64,000 nucleotides of DNA from Plebeiibacterium sediminum. Lineage in GTDB: Bacteria; Bacteroidota; Bacteroidia; Bacteroidales; Marinilabiliaceae. A program made the position numbers and the translations under genes. The notes under the pieces were generated by a model that saw nothing but the letters and a program-made list of their open reading frames with translations, did not search any database and was not told the origin of the DNA. Below are positions 35,275 to 44,674 of the stretch, in pieces. The stretch spans positions 1 to 64,000 of the forward strand of contig NZ_JAPDPJ010000030.1 of NCBI RefSeq assembly GCF_026013605.1, in the 5' to 3' direction. Numbering within the stretch: position 1 is the stretch's first letter; each line of letters opens with the position of its first letter.

Positions 35275-35898
35275 ATGAGCTTAACTAATATTATTAAAAG
35301 TAGTGCAAAACTAAAAAAAATTGTTTTATGGGTATTAATGCCTAAAAACCAGGCTCGCCCCAGAACATTAATAAAAAAAATCATACATCCCTTTATTTTA
35401 AAAAAAGGGAAAAATTCCAGAATACAACCTAATACAAGAATGGATATTCTACCAAACTTTAAATTTTATTTAGGTGATAATTCAACAATTGAAGACTTTT
35501 GTACCATAAATAATGGAGTTGGCAAGATTTACATTGGTAACGATACTCGTATTGGAATAGGTTCTGTATTAATTGGGCCTGTTCATATCGGGAATAATAT
35601 TCGGTTGGCACAAAATGTTGTCATTTCAGCATTAAATCATAATTACGAAGATGTGTCGCTACCTATATCTAATCAGGGTGTTGTAACTAAAGAGGTTTAT
35701 ATTGGAGATGAAACCTGGATTGGAGCTAATACTGTAATATTGCCAGGAGTATTTATAGGTAAACATTGTGTTGTTGCAGCTGGTAGTGTTGTTACTAAGA
35801 GTGTTCCATCGTACACTGTTGTAGCTGGGAATCCAGCAAAAATAATAAAAAAGTATCAGGCTAATACCAATAAATGGATTAAGAAATTATCTGCTTAA
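35275..35898 (+). CDS. hexapeptide-repeat O-acetyltransferase
   Basis: 207 residues with left-handed beta-helix hexapeptide repeats from about 65 (IGNDTRIGIGSVLIGPVHIG, IGDETWIGANTVILPGVFIG) and the typical ending VVAGNPAKIIKKY. The catalytic histidine is likely in ISALNHNYED (about 120-130). It resembles WcaF/maltose acetyltransferase-type enzymes that acetylate sugar hydroxyls using acetyl-CoA, so it probably decorates the exopolysaccharide. It is fifth in the glycosyltransferase operon. Confidence 0.9.
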   Translation: MSLTNIIKSSAKLKKIVLWVLMPKNQARPRTLIKKIIHPFILKKGKNSRIQPNTRMDILPNFKFYLGDNSTIEDFCTINNGVGKIYIGNDTRIGIGSVLIGPVHIGNNIRLAQNVVISALNHNYEDVSLPISNQGVVTKEVYIGDETWIGANTVILPGVFIGKHCVVAAGSVVTKSVPSYTVVAGNPAKIIKKYQANTNKWIKKLSA

Positions 35899-35918
35899 CT
35901 TAAATAAATAGCATAATT

Positions 35919-37082
35919 ATGAAAGCAATTGAAGTTCTATTTTGGATTTTCTCAGGAATTATATTTTATACTTATTTAGGTTATGGTATTGTTTTATTTT
36001 TAATGGTGATATTAAAAAGGACGTTACTATCTACTAAAAAAGTAATAAACAAAGAATGGACTCCAGAAGTAACACTGCTTGTTACAGCCTATAATGAAAA
36101 AGATACCGTTCAAGAAAAGATAATAAATAGCAGAGCCTTAAATTATTCTAATCTTAAATTAGTATGGGTAACCGATGGTTCAGATGATGGAACTGATCAT
36201 CTATTATCAAACTATGATGATGTAAGAGTTTTGCATAAACCAGAGCGTAAGGGAAAAATTGCAGCAATGAATAGAGCAATGGAATATATTACTTCTCCTA
36301 TAGTAGTTTTTTCAGATGCAAATACAATTTTAGCAACTAATTCTATTCAACTAATTGTTGATCAGTTTAAAAATCCCAAAGTAGGATGTGTTTCTGGAGA
36401 AAAAAGAATCATTAACCATACTAAAGATGATGCAGCTTCTGCAGGGGAAGGTATATATTGGAAGTATGAATCCTTATTAAAAAAATGGGATGCTGAATTA
36501 AATACAGCCGTCGGGGCTGCTGGAGAATTATTTGCAATACGTAAAGAGTTATTCAATCCTATCGAAGAAGATACGCTCTTAGATGATTTTATTATCTCTT
36601 TAAGAATTGCAATGAAAGGATACAAAATAGGTTACAATCCGGGGGCCTATGCAATTGAAACTGCATCGATATGTGTAAAGGAAGAATTAAAAAGAAAGAT
36701 AAGAATTAGTGCGGGAGGAATACAATCGGTTTTAAGATTAGCTTCAATATTAAATATTTTTAAATATGGACTTTTAAGTTTTCAATATATTTCACATAGG
36801 GTTTTAAGATGGACGCTAGCTCCTTTAAGCTTAATTTTTGTTTTTATTTTAAATATTTTTTTAATTCGATTTAATAATATTTACAACATATTGTTTTATG
36901 CGCAAATAATATTTTACGTAATTGCAAGTATAGGTTGGATGATGGAAAGAGCAAAACTAAAGCTTAAAATAGTTTTTATTCCCTATTATTTTTTTATCAT
37001 GAATTATGCTGTAGTCAGAGGCTTTTTTAGATTTATCAGAAAAACTCAAAGTGTTAATTGGGAAAGAGCAATTAGAAGTTGA
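35919..37082 (+). CDS. membrane GT2 glycosyltransferase
   Basis: 387 residues: N-terminal membrane helix (about 5-30), GT-A domain with TLLVTAYNEKDTV, VTDGSDDGT, KPERKGKIAAMNRAM, the DXD equivalent FSDANTI (about 130-136), EDTLLDDFIISLRI and RRKIRISAGG-like acceptor region, then three or four C-terminal helices (about 290-370). The arrangement resembles poly-beta-1,6-GlcNAc synthase and related membrane GT2 enzymes. It is the last gene of the operon; 167 bp without a gene follow. Confidence 0.87.
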   Translation: MKAIEVLFWIFSGIIFYTYLGYGIVLFLMVILKRTLLSTKKVINKEWTPEVTLLVTAYNEKDTVQEKIINSRALNYSNLKLVWVTDGSDDGTDHLLSNYDDVRVLHKPERKGKIAAMNRAMEYITSPIVVFSDANTILATNSIQLIVDQFKNPKVGCVSGEKRIINHTKDDAASAGEGIYWKYESLLKKWDAELNTAVGAAGELFAIRKELFNPIEEDTLLDDFIISLRIAMKGYKIGYNPGAYAIETASICVKEELKRKIRISAGGIQSVLRLASILNIFKYGLLSFQYISHRVLRWTLAPLSLIFVFILNIFLIRFNNIYNILFYAQIIFYVIASIGWMMERAKLKLKIVFIPYYFFIMNYAVVRGFFRFIRKTQSVNWERAIRS

Positions 37083-37249
37083 CTTCAAGAACATCATTCT
37101 TATTTAGGTTGTGAAAAGAAGCTTATTTTTTATAAAATATTTTAATCTTTTAAAGGAGCTTTTATCAAAAATAAAGAGTAGTATAAACTTGAATTTGATT
37201 TTAAAGTTTATTAATTTGAATGATATAATTATTAATTAATCAGACCGCT

Positions 37250-39547
37250 ATGAAAGATAAATTATTACATTACTTTTCAAAATATTTTATAATTATTACC
37301 ACATTGCTTGTTATCCCTTTAGTTGTGTTTTATAATTATAAGATGAATCACTCTTTAAAGGCAATCAAGTCCCAGGAAGAGTTTGTTGTTACATTACAAA
37401 ATACTTCCATAGATAATAAGCTTGATAATGTAATTGATGATCTATTATTTTTAGCTGAGCATGTTAAAAATTCAATGAACCAAATAAATGATTTAACTGA
37501 AGATACGGAACAAAAACATTTATTAGAAAAAGAATTTAAAGCTTTTTGTATTGGGAAATCAAGAATATATGATCAAGTTCGTTTTATTGATTCACATGGA
37601 TATGAAATTGTAAGAATTAATTATAAAAAAGGTGAAGCTGAAATCGTCAAAGATTCAAGTCTTCAGAGAAAAGGACATAGATATTATTTCAAGGAGATTA
37701 AAAAACTTAAATCAGGAGAAGTATATTTCTCTCCTTTAGATTTGAATATAGAACAAGGAAAAATTGAAGTTCCTTTAAAACCAATGTTGAGGGTAGGTAC
37801 TCCATTAATTAATAAACAAAATGAATTTATAGGGGAGGTTGTTTTAAATTATTTGGGAAGTAATATAATTGAGAGTATTGATAGATATAATGAAAGGTCT
37901 CCGGGTAATAATATGATGGTTAATCAGAAAGGATACTATTTAAGGAACTCGGTTAATGAAGGGTATGAATGGGCCTTTATGTACGATAGTTTAAGTGCAA
38001 ATAATTTTATTAAAGAATATGGCAAATTATGGGATCTTATATCAAATTCAGAAAAAGGTCAGATTAAGTTTGAAGAGAATTTGGTAACTTTTCAAACAAT
38101 ATACCCTTTGCATATTTATGAAGGTAGATCGTTACAAAACAATAAGGTAAATGTTAATTATTACTGGAAATTAGTGTCGTTTTTATCCAAAGATAAATTA
38201 GATGCGCTATTGTATCCCATTGTATTGGAGCGTAGAGTTTTATTTTTTATTTTATTAATGGTTTCAGCTACGGTATCATTGCTTTTAACAAGAATAAGAA
38301 GTAAGGAAAATGAGTATAAAAACAATCTACTTGAAATTAACAAGGGGCTAGAAGAGAAGGTAAAGGAAAAAACGAAAGAGTATTTAATTGCTAAAGAAAA
38401 AGCAGAAGAAAGTGATCGTTTAAAAACCGCTTTTTTAAATAATATGAGCCATGAAATACGAACTCCATTAAATGGAATTGTTGGATTTGCCAGTTTATTA
38501 GTATGTAATTCTGATGATAAGGAAAAATTAAAGCAATTTTCTAATATCATTTTATCACGAAGTCAGGATTTATTGAATATTATTAATGATATCCTTGACA
38601 TTTCTAAAATAGAAGCCGGGCAGTTTGTTGTTCAAAATGAAGCATGTGTTCTGGAAACTGAATTAAATAAGTTGTATGAGTTTTATAGTGAATATAAGCG
38701 ACATGTTAATAAGACTGGTATTAATTTAATTTTTAAGTTAGATTTTGATAAAGAAGATTTTAAAGAGTTTATATATTTGGATATCAAAAGGCTACATCAG
38801 GTCTTAAATAATCTCTTAGTAAATGCATTTAAGTTTACAGAAAAAGGAGATATTATTTTGACTGTAAAAATTAAAGAAGACAACCATATATTATTCTCTA
38901 TTGCAGATACAGGTATTGGAATTGCTAAAGATAAACAAGAAGTAATATTTAAGAGATTTGTTCAAGCGAGCAATGATATTGCAATAAAGTTTGGTGGCTC
39001 TGGTTTAGGATTAAGTATTGTAAAGGCTATACTTAACGCTATGGGTTGTACAATTAGGGTAGATAGTATGCCTGGTATAGGAAGTGTTTTTTATTTTACT
39101 TATCCCTATAATGTATCTAAAGAAGAAGTATTTAGAGTTACGCAAGAAGGCATATCCGTTAAAAAAGTTGATAATTCATATGATATACTTATTGTGGAGG
39201 ATGAAGAGATTAATAGGATGTATATGGAGGAGATTTTTAGATGGACAAATCATAATATAACTTTTGCTGAAGATGGTAATACAGCCATTACTAAAGCAAA
39301 GCAACATAAATATGATATAATTTTAATGGATATAAAACTTCCTGATATTGATGGATTGCAAGTAACAGAAAGTATTAGGAAAGATGATAAAGATGTTAAA
39401 ATAATTGCACAAACAGCTTATGCAACACAAGAAGACGAAGATAATGCATACTCTTCTGGTTGTAACGGATTTGTTGCTAAACCGATTGACAAAGATAGAT
39501 TATTGGAAATAATCAATAATAATTTCAATAATAAAATAGGTGCTTAA
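37250..39547 (+). CDS. membrane hybrid histidine kinase with Cache-like sensor
   Basis: 765 residues. One N-terminal membrane helix (about 10-28), a periplasmic sensor (about 40-325) with RFIDSHGYEIVRINY, YYFKEIKKLKSGEVYFSPLD and VLNYLGSNI, as in double-Cache-type sensors, a second helix (about 327-347), a coiled coil, dimerisation domain with H401 (MSHEIRTPL), ATPase domain (NNLLVNAFKFT, GSGLGL), and a receiver with D694 (LMDIKLP) and the VAKP lysine. It has no C-terminal helical tail, unlike the soluble hybrids here. It is a single-gene unit placed right after the glycosyltransferase operon. Confidence 0.92.
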   Translation: MKDKLLHYFSKYFIIITTLLVIPLVVFYNYKMNHSLKAIKSQEEFVVTLQNTSIDNKLDNVIDDLLFLAEHVKNSMNQINDLTEDTEQKHLLEKEFKAFCIGKSRIYDQVRFIDSHGYEIVRINYKKGEAEIVKDSSLQRKGHRYYFKEIKKLKSGEVYFSPLDLNIEQGKIEVPLKPMLRVGTPLINKQNEFIGEVVLNYLGSNIIESIDRYNERSPGNNMMVNQKGYYLRNSVNEGYEWAFMYDSLSANNFIKEYGKLWDLISNSEKGQIKFEENLVTFQTIYPLHIYEGRSLQNNKVNVNYYWKLVSFLSKDKLDALLYPIVLERRVLFFILLMVSATVSLLLTRIRSKENEYKNNLLEINKGLEEKVKEKTKEYLIAKEKAEESDRLKTAFLNNMSHEIRTPLNGIVGFASLLVCNSDDKEKLKQFSNIILSRSQDLLNIINDILDISKIEAGQFVVQNEACVLETELNKLYEFYSEYKRHVNKTGINLIFKLDFDKEDFKEFIYLDIKRLHQVLNNLLVNAFKFTEKGDIILTVKIKEDNHILFSIADTGIGIAKDKQEVIFKRFVQASNDIAIKFGGSGLGLSIVKAILNAMGCTIRVDSMPGIGSVFYFTYPYNVSKEEVFRVTQEGISVKKVDNSYDILIVEDEEINRMYMEEIFRWTNHNITFAEDGNTAITKAKQHKYDIILMDIKLPDIDGLQVTESIRKDDKDVKIIAQTAYATQEDEDNAYSSGCNGFVAKPIDKDRLLEIINNNFNNKIGA

Positions 39548-39579
39548 TAGTAAAGGTTTTAATCCAACAAAGGCTAAAT

Positions 39580-39600
39580 TCCTCGAGGCTTGCCTCGTAA
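39580..39600 (+). mobile_element. end hairpin of an IS200/IS605-type element
   Basis: CGAGGC-TT-GCCTCG (39584-39597) is a small perfect hairpin about 20 bp before the transposase remnant and is the kind of subterminal hairpin recognised by TnpA in IS200-type elements. The preceding text AATCCAACAAAGGCTAAATT probably includes the left end. Confidence 0.5.
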
Positions 39601-39618
39601 TTACTATCTTTAGACTCG

Positions 39619-39915
39619 ATGTCTAGAGATAGTAAAGAAATACATAAGAGTCATAATGTAACAGTTTTGCTTTATCATATAGTTTTTGCGATAAAATATC
39701 GACGAATTGTTATCGACGAGGATGTAGATAAGGTGATTAGAGAATTTTGTGAAGAAATAGAGTTGCGTTATGATATTCATTTTCTAATCCAATCAGTTCC
39801 GGATTATAGTGTTACAAAAATAGTAAGGACTGTAAAAAGTATTTTAGCACGAGAAGTATTTCGTCAATGCCCAGAGGTGAAAAAGAAGCTATGAGGAGGA
39901 GATTCTTGGGAAAAA
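39619..39915 (+). pseudogene. IS200/IS605-type TnpA remnant, HUH motif deleted
   Basis: The frame matches IS200-type transposases: HNVTVLLYHIVFAIKYRR at the N-terminus and SVPDYSVTKIVRTVKSILAREVFRQCPEVKKKL at the C-terminal end. Two lesions are visible. First, the segment that normally carries the HUH dyad between two HFL-like sequences is absent: the text reads YDIHFLIQSVP where homologs have roughly a dozen extra residues including H-x-H. Second, at 39892-39894 a TGA stands where homologs have tryptophan, and the downstream frame still reads GGDSW. The rest, including the catalytic tyrosine region, is gone by 39920. It cannot encode an active transposase. Confidence 0.8.
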
Positions 39916-39928
39916 AGGCCAATTATTG

Positions 39929-41131
39929 TTATTCAAAAACAATGTTATCAAAATTAACATTAACATAAGCTCCTCCTGTTTTTAAATTACCATACGAAAA
40001 TTTACCTTCTAAATATTCAACTATCTTATTTACCAAAAATAAATCAAGTCCTATATTTTGATCAACATGTGATTCTGACGGACTTAATAAAGAAGGTTTA
40101 TTTTCTAACATTTCTTCAGGAAATCCGATTCCATTATCAATAATATTTAACGAAAACTCATTAGCTATCATTTTTATTGAAACTTGTATTATTGGATTAT
40201 CTCCAGAAAACACAACAGCATTTTCTATCAATCTACTTAACACTTCGTAAAATAACTTCTTATCTGAATAAATTTTTTGTCCATAAATAAAACCTTCTAA
40301 ATTGATTTCAATATTTTTTAAATAAAACCTTTTCTTAACCCCTTGTATAACATCTTCAATACTATTTAATAGATCAACTTCACTATATACTGTTTTATAT
40401 TTGTTAAGATTAAGAGAAGTTAATAATATAGCATCTAACGAAAATTGATGCAAACGTTTAACTGAAATATCCAAAACATTAATAGATAATAACAAATCTT
40501 CATCTTGCACCAAACCTTTCAATATTTCAACTGATCCAACAATCCCATTCAGTGGCGTACGTATTTCATGACTTATTAATTGCAAGAAATTATTCTTAGC
40601 ATCATCAAGCTGTTTTAAATCCATATTGGCTTTCTCTAACATTTTATTAGCCGTTCTATACTTCTCCAGAAGATCATCTAATTCTTCAGTTCGTTCCTTA
40701 ACTTTTTCTTCTAATTGAAAATTGATAGTTTTTAATTTTGCTTTATTACTTTTTAATTCAAGTTGAGTTTTTATACGTGCTATTAACTCATCATGATTAA
40801 ATGGCTTGGTTATATAATCCTGAGCTTTAACACCAAAGGCCTTAAGCGTACTATAAGTATCTTTTTTTGCACTCACAAATAATATGGGAACATCATCATA
40901 TTTCCTATTTTCTCTAATAATTGAACAAACTTCAAATCCATCCATTCCCGGCATCATAATATCTAATAGTACTAAATCAAAAACACGTTCTTCAATCCAA
41001 TTTAACGCATCTTGCCCACTTAAAGCAAATTCCGTATGGTATCTCTCACGCTCCAGGAGACTACCTAAAACCTGAACATTTTTTAAATTATCATCTACAA
41101 TAAGAATATTATAAAAAAAACCATCATCCAT
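39929..41131 (-). CDS. soluble receiver-histidine kinase
   Basis: 400 residues: receiver (D57 in LLDIMMP, K109), a long coiled coil, dimerisation domain with H188 (LISHEIRTPLNGI) and an ATPase domain with RLIENAVVFS and GIGF; the final G box is weak (NIGLDLFLVNKI instead of GTGLGL). It is the last gene of a minus-strand block (kinase, receiver, hybrid, this gene), 19 nt after the preceding stop. It is a relative of the intact protein at 12255 and of the degenerate one at 60635. Confidence 0.9.
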   Translation of the reverse strand: MDDGFFYNILIVDDNLKNVQVLGSLLERERYHTEFALSGQDALNWIEERVFDLVLLDIMMPGMDGFEVCSIIRENRKYDDVPILFVSAKKDTYSTLKAFGVKAQDYITKPFNHDELIARIKTQLELKSNKAKLKTINFQLEEKVKERTEELDDLLEKYRTANKMLEKANMDLKQLDDAKNNFLQLISHEIRTPLNGIVGSVEILKGLVQDEDLLLSINVLDISVKRLHQFSLDAILLTSLNLNKYKTVYSEVDLLNSIEDVIQGVKKRFYLKNIEINLEGFIYGQKIYSDKKLFYEVLSRLIENAVVFSGDNPIIQVSIKMIANEFSLNIIDNGIGFPEEMLENKPSLLSPSESHVDQNIGLDLFLVNKIVEYLEGKFSYGNLKTGGAYVNVNFDNIVFE

Positions 41132-41150
41132 ATACGTTTCTTTTTTTATA

Positions 41151-44100
41151 TTAAAGACATTTATTGAGTAATTTTATAATTTTCAAAGTCGATTCAATAT
41201 TATATGAAGTTATAGCTAGCTTTAATTTGTCACTAATGTGTATAATTTCAATAATTTTATTGTTAGCACCAAATAGAGCCAATTCTGAAGAAAGAAGTCT
41301 GAGATTACTGTTTGAAATTCTTTGCTGTAATGAATTTAACACTTCAGTAAATTGCTTTCTAAAAACTTCAGTTTGACCATGTTCTTCTAGTATTTTCCTC
41401 AAATTAATCTCTTCTTTACTTTTTGTTATGGAATGAGATATTTTGATTTTACATTTTAGGTATTTTGACATAATCCCAATTAGATACTTAATTTCTATAG
41501 GTTTAGTAATAAAGGCATCAAAGTACTTTTCTAATTTTTCTTTATTTATGAAAACAGATGCTGTCATTAAAACCATTGGAAGTTCTCTTTGTCCATATTT
41601 TTTTCTTATTTTCTGAGCAGCTTCAAGCCCATTTATTTTAGGCATACGCATATCCATTAGAACCATATCTGGTTTATTACTGAGTACGCTATCTATAGCT
41701 TGTTCGCCATTACAAACTTCTATCAAGTTTAATTTTAAATCTCCTAAATAACTTTTAAGTAGCCTACGATTTTCAGTATCATCATCAACAATAAGAATAG
41801 ATTGCCCTTCAAACATAACCATTTCAGGAGTAACAACGGATGGTTGGTTTAGATAGTTGTCCTTCTTATATATTTTTAATCTTGTCAATTTAAAAGCGAA
41901 AGTACTACCAATACCAACCTGACTTTTAATTTCTATTTTACTCTTATGTAATAATATTATTTTGTCGCAAATTGCTAAACCCAAACCAGTACCTCCATAT
42001 AGTTTATCGTCCTGGCCTTCTTGCTGTTCAAATGGTTTTAAAATTTTATCCAAGTCTTTTTCTGAAACTCCAATTCCAGTATCTTCAACTAAAAAATATA
42101 GATCTACTATTGTATCGGTTTTCAACAACACTTCGACCTTAAACTTAATAAAACCTATATGTGTAAATTTAATAGCATTGCTTAGTAAATTCATTAGCAC
42201 TTGCTTTATCCGTAATTCATCAATTAGTAATAAGTCCGGAATTTGTTGATCATATTCAACCTGAAAGTCAAGATTCTTTTCAGATGCCTTGTATTTAAAC
42301 ATATATGTCAGTTCTTCTACAAGATGTGCAAGTGCAACGGGTTCTGGTTTTAACTTAATACTACCTGATTCTATTTTAGATAAATCCAAAATATTATTAA
42401 TGATTGAGAGCAAAATTTTACCACTTGATTTAATCGACTTTAGGTAATCTTTATGAACAGGATTGTCAATATGTTTGTCTAAAATATCTGCAAATCCAAG
42501 AACGGCATTCATTGGGGTTCTTATTTCGTGACTCATATTGGCCAGGAATTCACTTTTTGCATTATTGGCTGATTCCGCAATCTTAATGGTTTCTCCTAGT
42601 TTACTATTTGCTTCAGACAATTCTTTTGTTCGTTCTTCTACTCTCAACTCTAGTTCTTCGTTTAATTTACGAATTTTCCTCACGTTATTCTTTTGCTCTG
42701 TAATATCAAGCTTAATAGCTATAAAATGTGTCACATTACCTTGTTCATCCTTTAAAGGAGAGATGGAAGAGGATTCCCAATAAAAATCACCATTCTTTTT
42801 TCGATTCAAAAATTCACCTTCCCAAACTTGTCCTTTTTTAATAGTTTCCCAAAGGTGCTTATACTGTTCTTTCTTTTTTTGACCAGATTTAAGAAATCTT
42901 GGATTTTTGTGCAACACTTCGTGCATCGAATAGCCAGTTACTTCTGTAAATTTCGGATTAGCGTATTCTATATCACCATTAAGATCAGTTATAATAATCA
43001 TTACAGGACTTTGCTCTACTGAAAGTGATAATTGTCTATTCTTCTCAATGGTATCTTTTCTCAAAGTTATATCCTGAACATGAAGAATGTAAAAATTAGG
43101 TTCTTCTTCATAATCTCTAATTAAAGAAACAGACACTAAGGTCCAAATTATTTTACCAGATTTATTTACTAAACGCATTTCAATCTCTTCATTTTGGATT
43201 TGAATCCTATCTGAAGCAGAAGACATTTTTTTAAGCAATTCAATATCCGGATGATAGATAAAGTTTAAAACACTTTTATTTTCGAGTTCATATTTACTTC
43301 TAGCCATGATTTGACATAGCTTATTGTTTACTTTAAGTAATTTTCCATCTAAATTAACAATGGCTTTTCCCACATTAGCGTAATCAAAGGAATTTCTAAA
43401 TTTTTCCTCACTTTCAATTAATTGCTTATTCTGTGTTTCTAAAACATTTTTTTGGTAAGCACTTTCTAAAAGAGACGGCAATCTATTAAGGTAGTTGTCT
43501 CTTTTAACGATATATTCATCAACACCGAGCTTAAGTGCTTGTATAGCTAATTCTTCAGACCCTTGCCCAGTAACAATAACAATTGGAATGTCAAGCTTAC
43601 GGTTTTGTCTAATTTCTTTGGTAATTTCAATAGCTGTTAAACCCGGTAAATTATAGTCCATTAAGATAACATGGTAATCACACGCAATACTCTTATGTTT
43701 AGGCAACATATCTAATAGTTCTTTACTATTACAAACGGGCTTAATTCTAAAGTTAAAGGCAAATCTTTTAAAATGCAATATTGTTAGTTCGATATCTGAC
43801 TTTTGATGCTCAAGAAACAATACGTTAATTATAACTTTCTTTACCTTTTCCTTTTTTACTCTCTGCTCAAGATGAAAGTTGATTAGTTCAGGCAGTTGCT
43901 TCAAATATTTACCATCTTTAACAATATAATCATCGGCTCCAGATTTTAATGCGGTAACAGCAACCTCCTCATCTCCCGCACCGGTTAACATTATAATTAC
44001 TGCAGGACTATTATTTTCAACTAGATCAACCAACAACTCAGTTCCATAACCATCTGGCAAATTAATATCTAATAATGCAACATCATAAAAATTATTAACC

Positions 44101-44222
44101 AATTTTCTTGCTTCAGATAACGTTTTAACTACATCAATATGGCAATCAATTATGTTTTGCGTCAACTCTCGGTATGTTAAATCTGCATCCAGCGCATAAT
44201 CTTCTAGCAATAATATTTTCAT
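41151..44222 (-). CDS. REC-REC-PAS-PAS hybrid histidine kinase
   Basis: I choose the ATG at 44222 (MKILLLEDY) rather than the TTG at 44231, giving 1023 residues. Two tandem N-terminal receivers (D52 in LLDINLPD and D189 in LMDYNLPG), two PAS domains (about 275-390 and 400-515; the second has NPRFLKSGQ and W(E)GEF of the NifL-like PAS group), a coiled coil, dimerisation domain with H565 (MSHEIRTPM), ATPase domain (NLLSNAIKFT, GTGLGL), a third receiver (LMDMRMP) and a helical tail without a clear HPt histidine. It follows the Rcp1-like receiver gene by 14 nt and is the counterpart of the REC-PAS hybrid at 4756. Confidence 0.92.
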   Translation of the reverse strand: MKILLLEDYALDADLTYRELTQNIIDCHIDVVKTLSEARKLVNNFYDVALLDINLPDGYGTELLVDLVENNSPAVIIMLTGAGDEEVAVTALKSGADDYIVKDGKYLKQLPELINFHLEQRVKKEKVKKVIINVLFLEHQKSDIELTILHFKRFAFNFRIKPVCNSKELLDMLPKHKSIACDYHVILMDYNLPGLTAIEITKEIRQNRKLDIPIVIVTGQGSEELAIQALKLGVDEYIVKRDNYLNRLPSLLESAYQKNVLETQNKQLIESEEKFRNSFDYANVGKAIVNLDGKLLKVNNKLCQIMARSKYELENKSVLNFIYHPDIELLKKMSSASDRIQIQNEEIEMRLVNKSGKIIWTLVSVSLIRDYEEEPNFYILHVQDITLRKDTIEKNRQLSLSVEQSPVMIIITDLNGDIEYANPKFTEVTGYSMHEVLHKNPRFLKSGQKKKEQYKHLWETIKKGQVWEGEFLNRKKNGDFYWESSSISPLKDEQGNVTHFIAIKLDITEQKNNVRKIRKLNEELELRVEERTKELSEANSKLGETIKIAESANNAKSEFLANMSHEIRTPMNAVLGFADILDKHIDNPVHKDYLKSIKSSGKILLSIINNILDLSKIESGSIKLKPEPVALAHLVEELTYMFKYKASEKNLDFQVEYDQQIPDLLLIDELRIKQVLMNLLSNAIKFTHIGFIKFKVEVLLKTDTIVDLYFLVEDTGIGVSEKDLDKILKPFEQQEGQDDKLYGGTGLGLAICDKIILLHKSKIEIKSQVGIGSTFAFKLTRLKIYKKDNYLNQPSVVTPEMVMFEGQSILIVDDDTENRRLLKSYLGDLKLNLIEVCNGEQAIDSVLSNKPDMVLMDMRMPKINGLEAAQKIRKKYGQRELPMVLMTASVFINKEKLEKYFDAFITKPIEIKYLIGIMSKYLKCKIKISHSITKSKEEINLRKILEEHGQTEVFRKQFTEVLNSLQQRISNSNLRLLSSELALFGANNKIIEIIHISDKLKLAITSYNIESTLKIIKLLNKCL

Positions 44223-44236
44223 AACAACCAAAAAAA

Positions 44237-44674
44237 TTAATGGATACTAGTTTTATTCAAAACACTCCAATACAGTTCTATCTGTCTCACAACCTCAATA
44301 AACTTCAAAAAATCAACTGGTTTTACAATATATGAATTAACTCCAAGTTGATAAGCCTCTCCAATATCATCATCTTCTGAGGAAGTTGTTAACACAACTA
44401 CTGGAATAGATTTTAATATTGTATTTGATTTTATAGCTTTTAAAACCTCTAGTCCTGAATATTTAGGCAACTTTAAATCAAGTAGAATAACAACGGGTAA
44501 TGGTTCACCTTTTTTATAATTTTTAATCCAACTCATAACTTCATGGCCATCGCGAGCAACTTCAATAGGATTTGTTAACTTATTAAATTTAAAGGCTCTA
44601 AGCGTCAGGTCAACATCAACCGGATTATCTTCTACTAATAATATCGTATTACGTAAAACATTTATATTATTCAT
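44237..44674 (-). CDS. single-domain response regulator, Rcp1-like
   Basis: 145 residues: receiver with VEDNP, phospho-acceptor in ILLDLKLPKYSG (about D66), TTSSED and IVKPVDF. It closely resembles the receiver at 7089 (shared VILLDLKLPK.SGLE.L.AIKS and LGVNSY.VKP) and occupies the same place between a multi-PAS kinase and a REC-hybrid kinase. Its ATG overlaps the kinase stop codon by one base (TAATG). Confidence 0.92.
   Translation of the reverse strand: MNNINVLRNTILLVEDNPVDVDLTLRAFKFNKLTNPIEVARDGHEVMSWIKNYKKGEPLPVVILLDLKLPKYSGLEVLKAIKSNTILKSIPVVVLTTSSEDDDIGEAYQLGVNSYIVKPVDFLKFIEVVRQIELYWSVLNKTSIH

Noticed and set aside
44223-44231. TTG start for the REC-REC hybrid kinase
   Set aside because: The ATG at 44222 gives MKILLLEDY, the normal beginning of a receiver domain.
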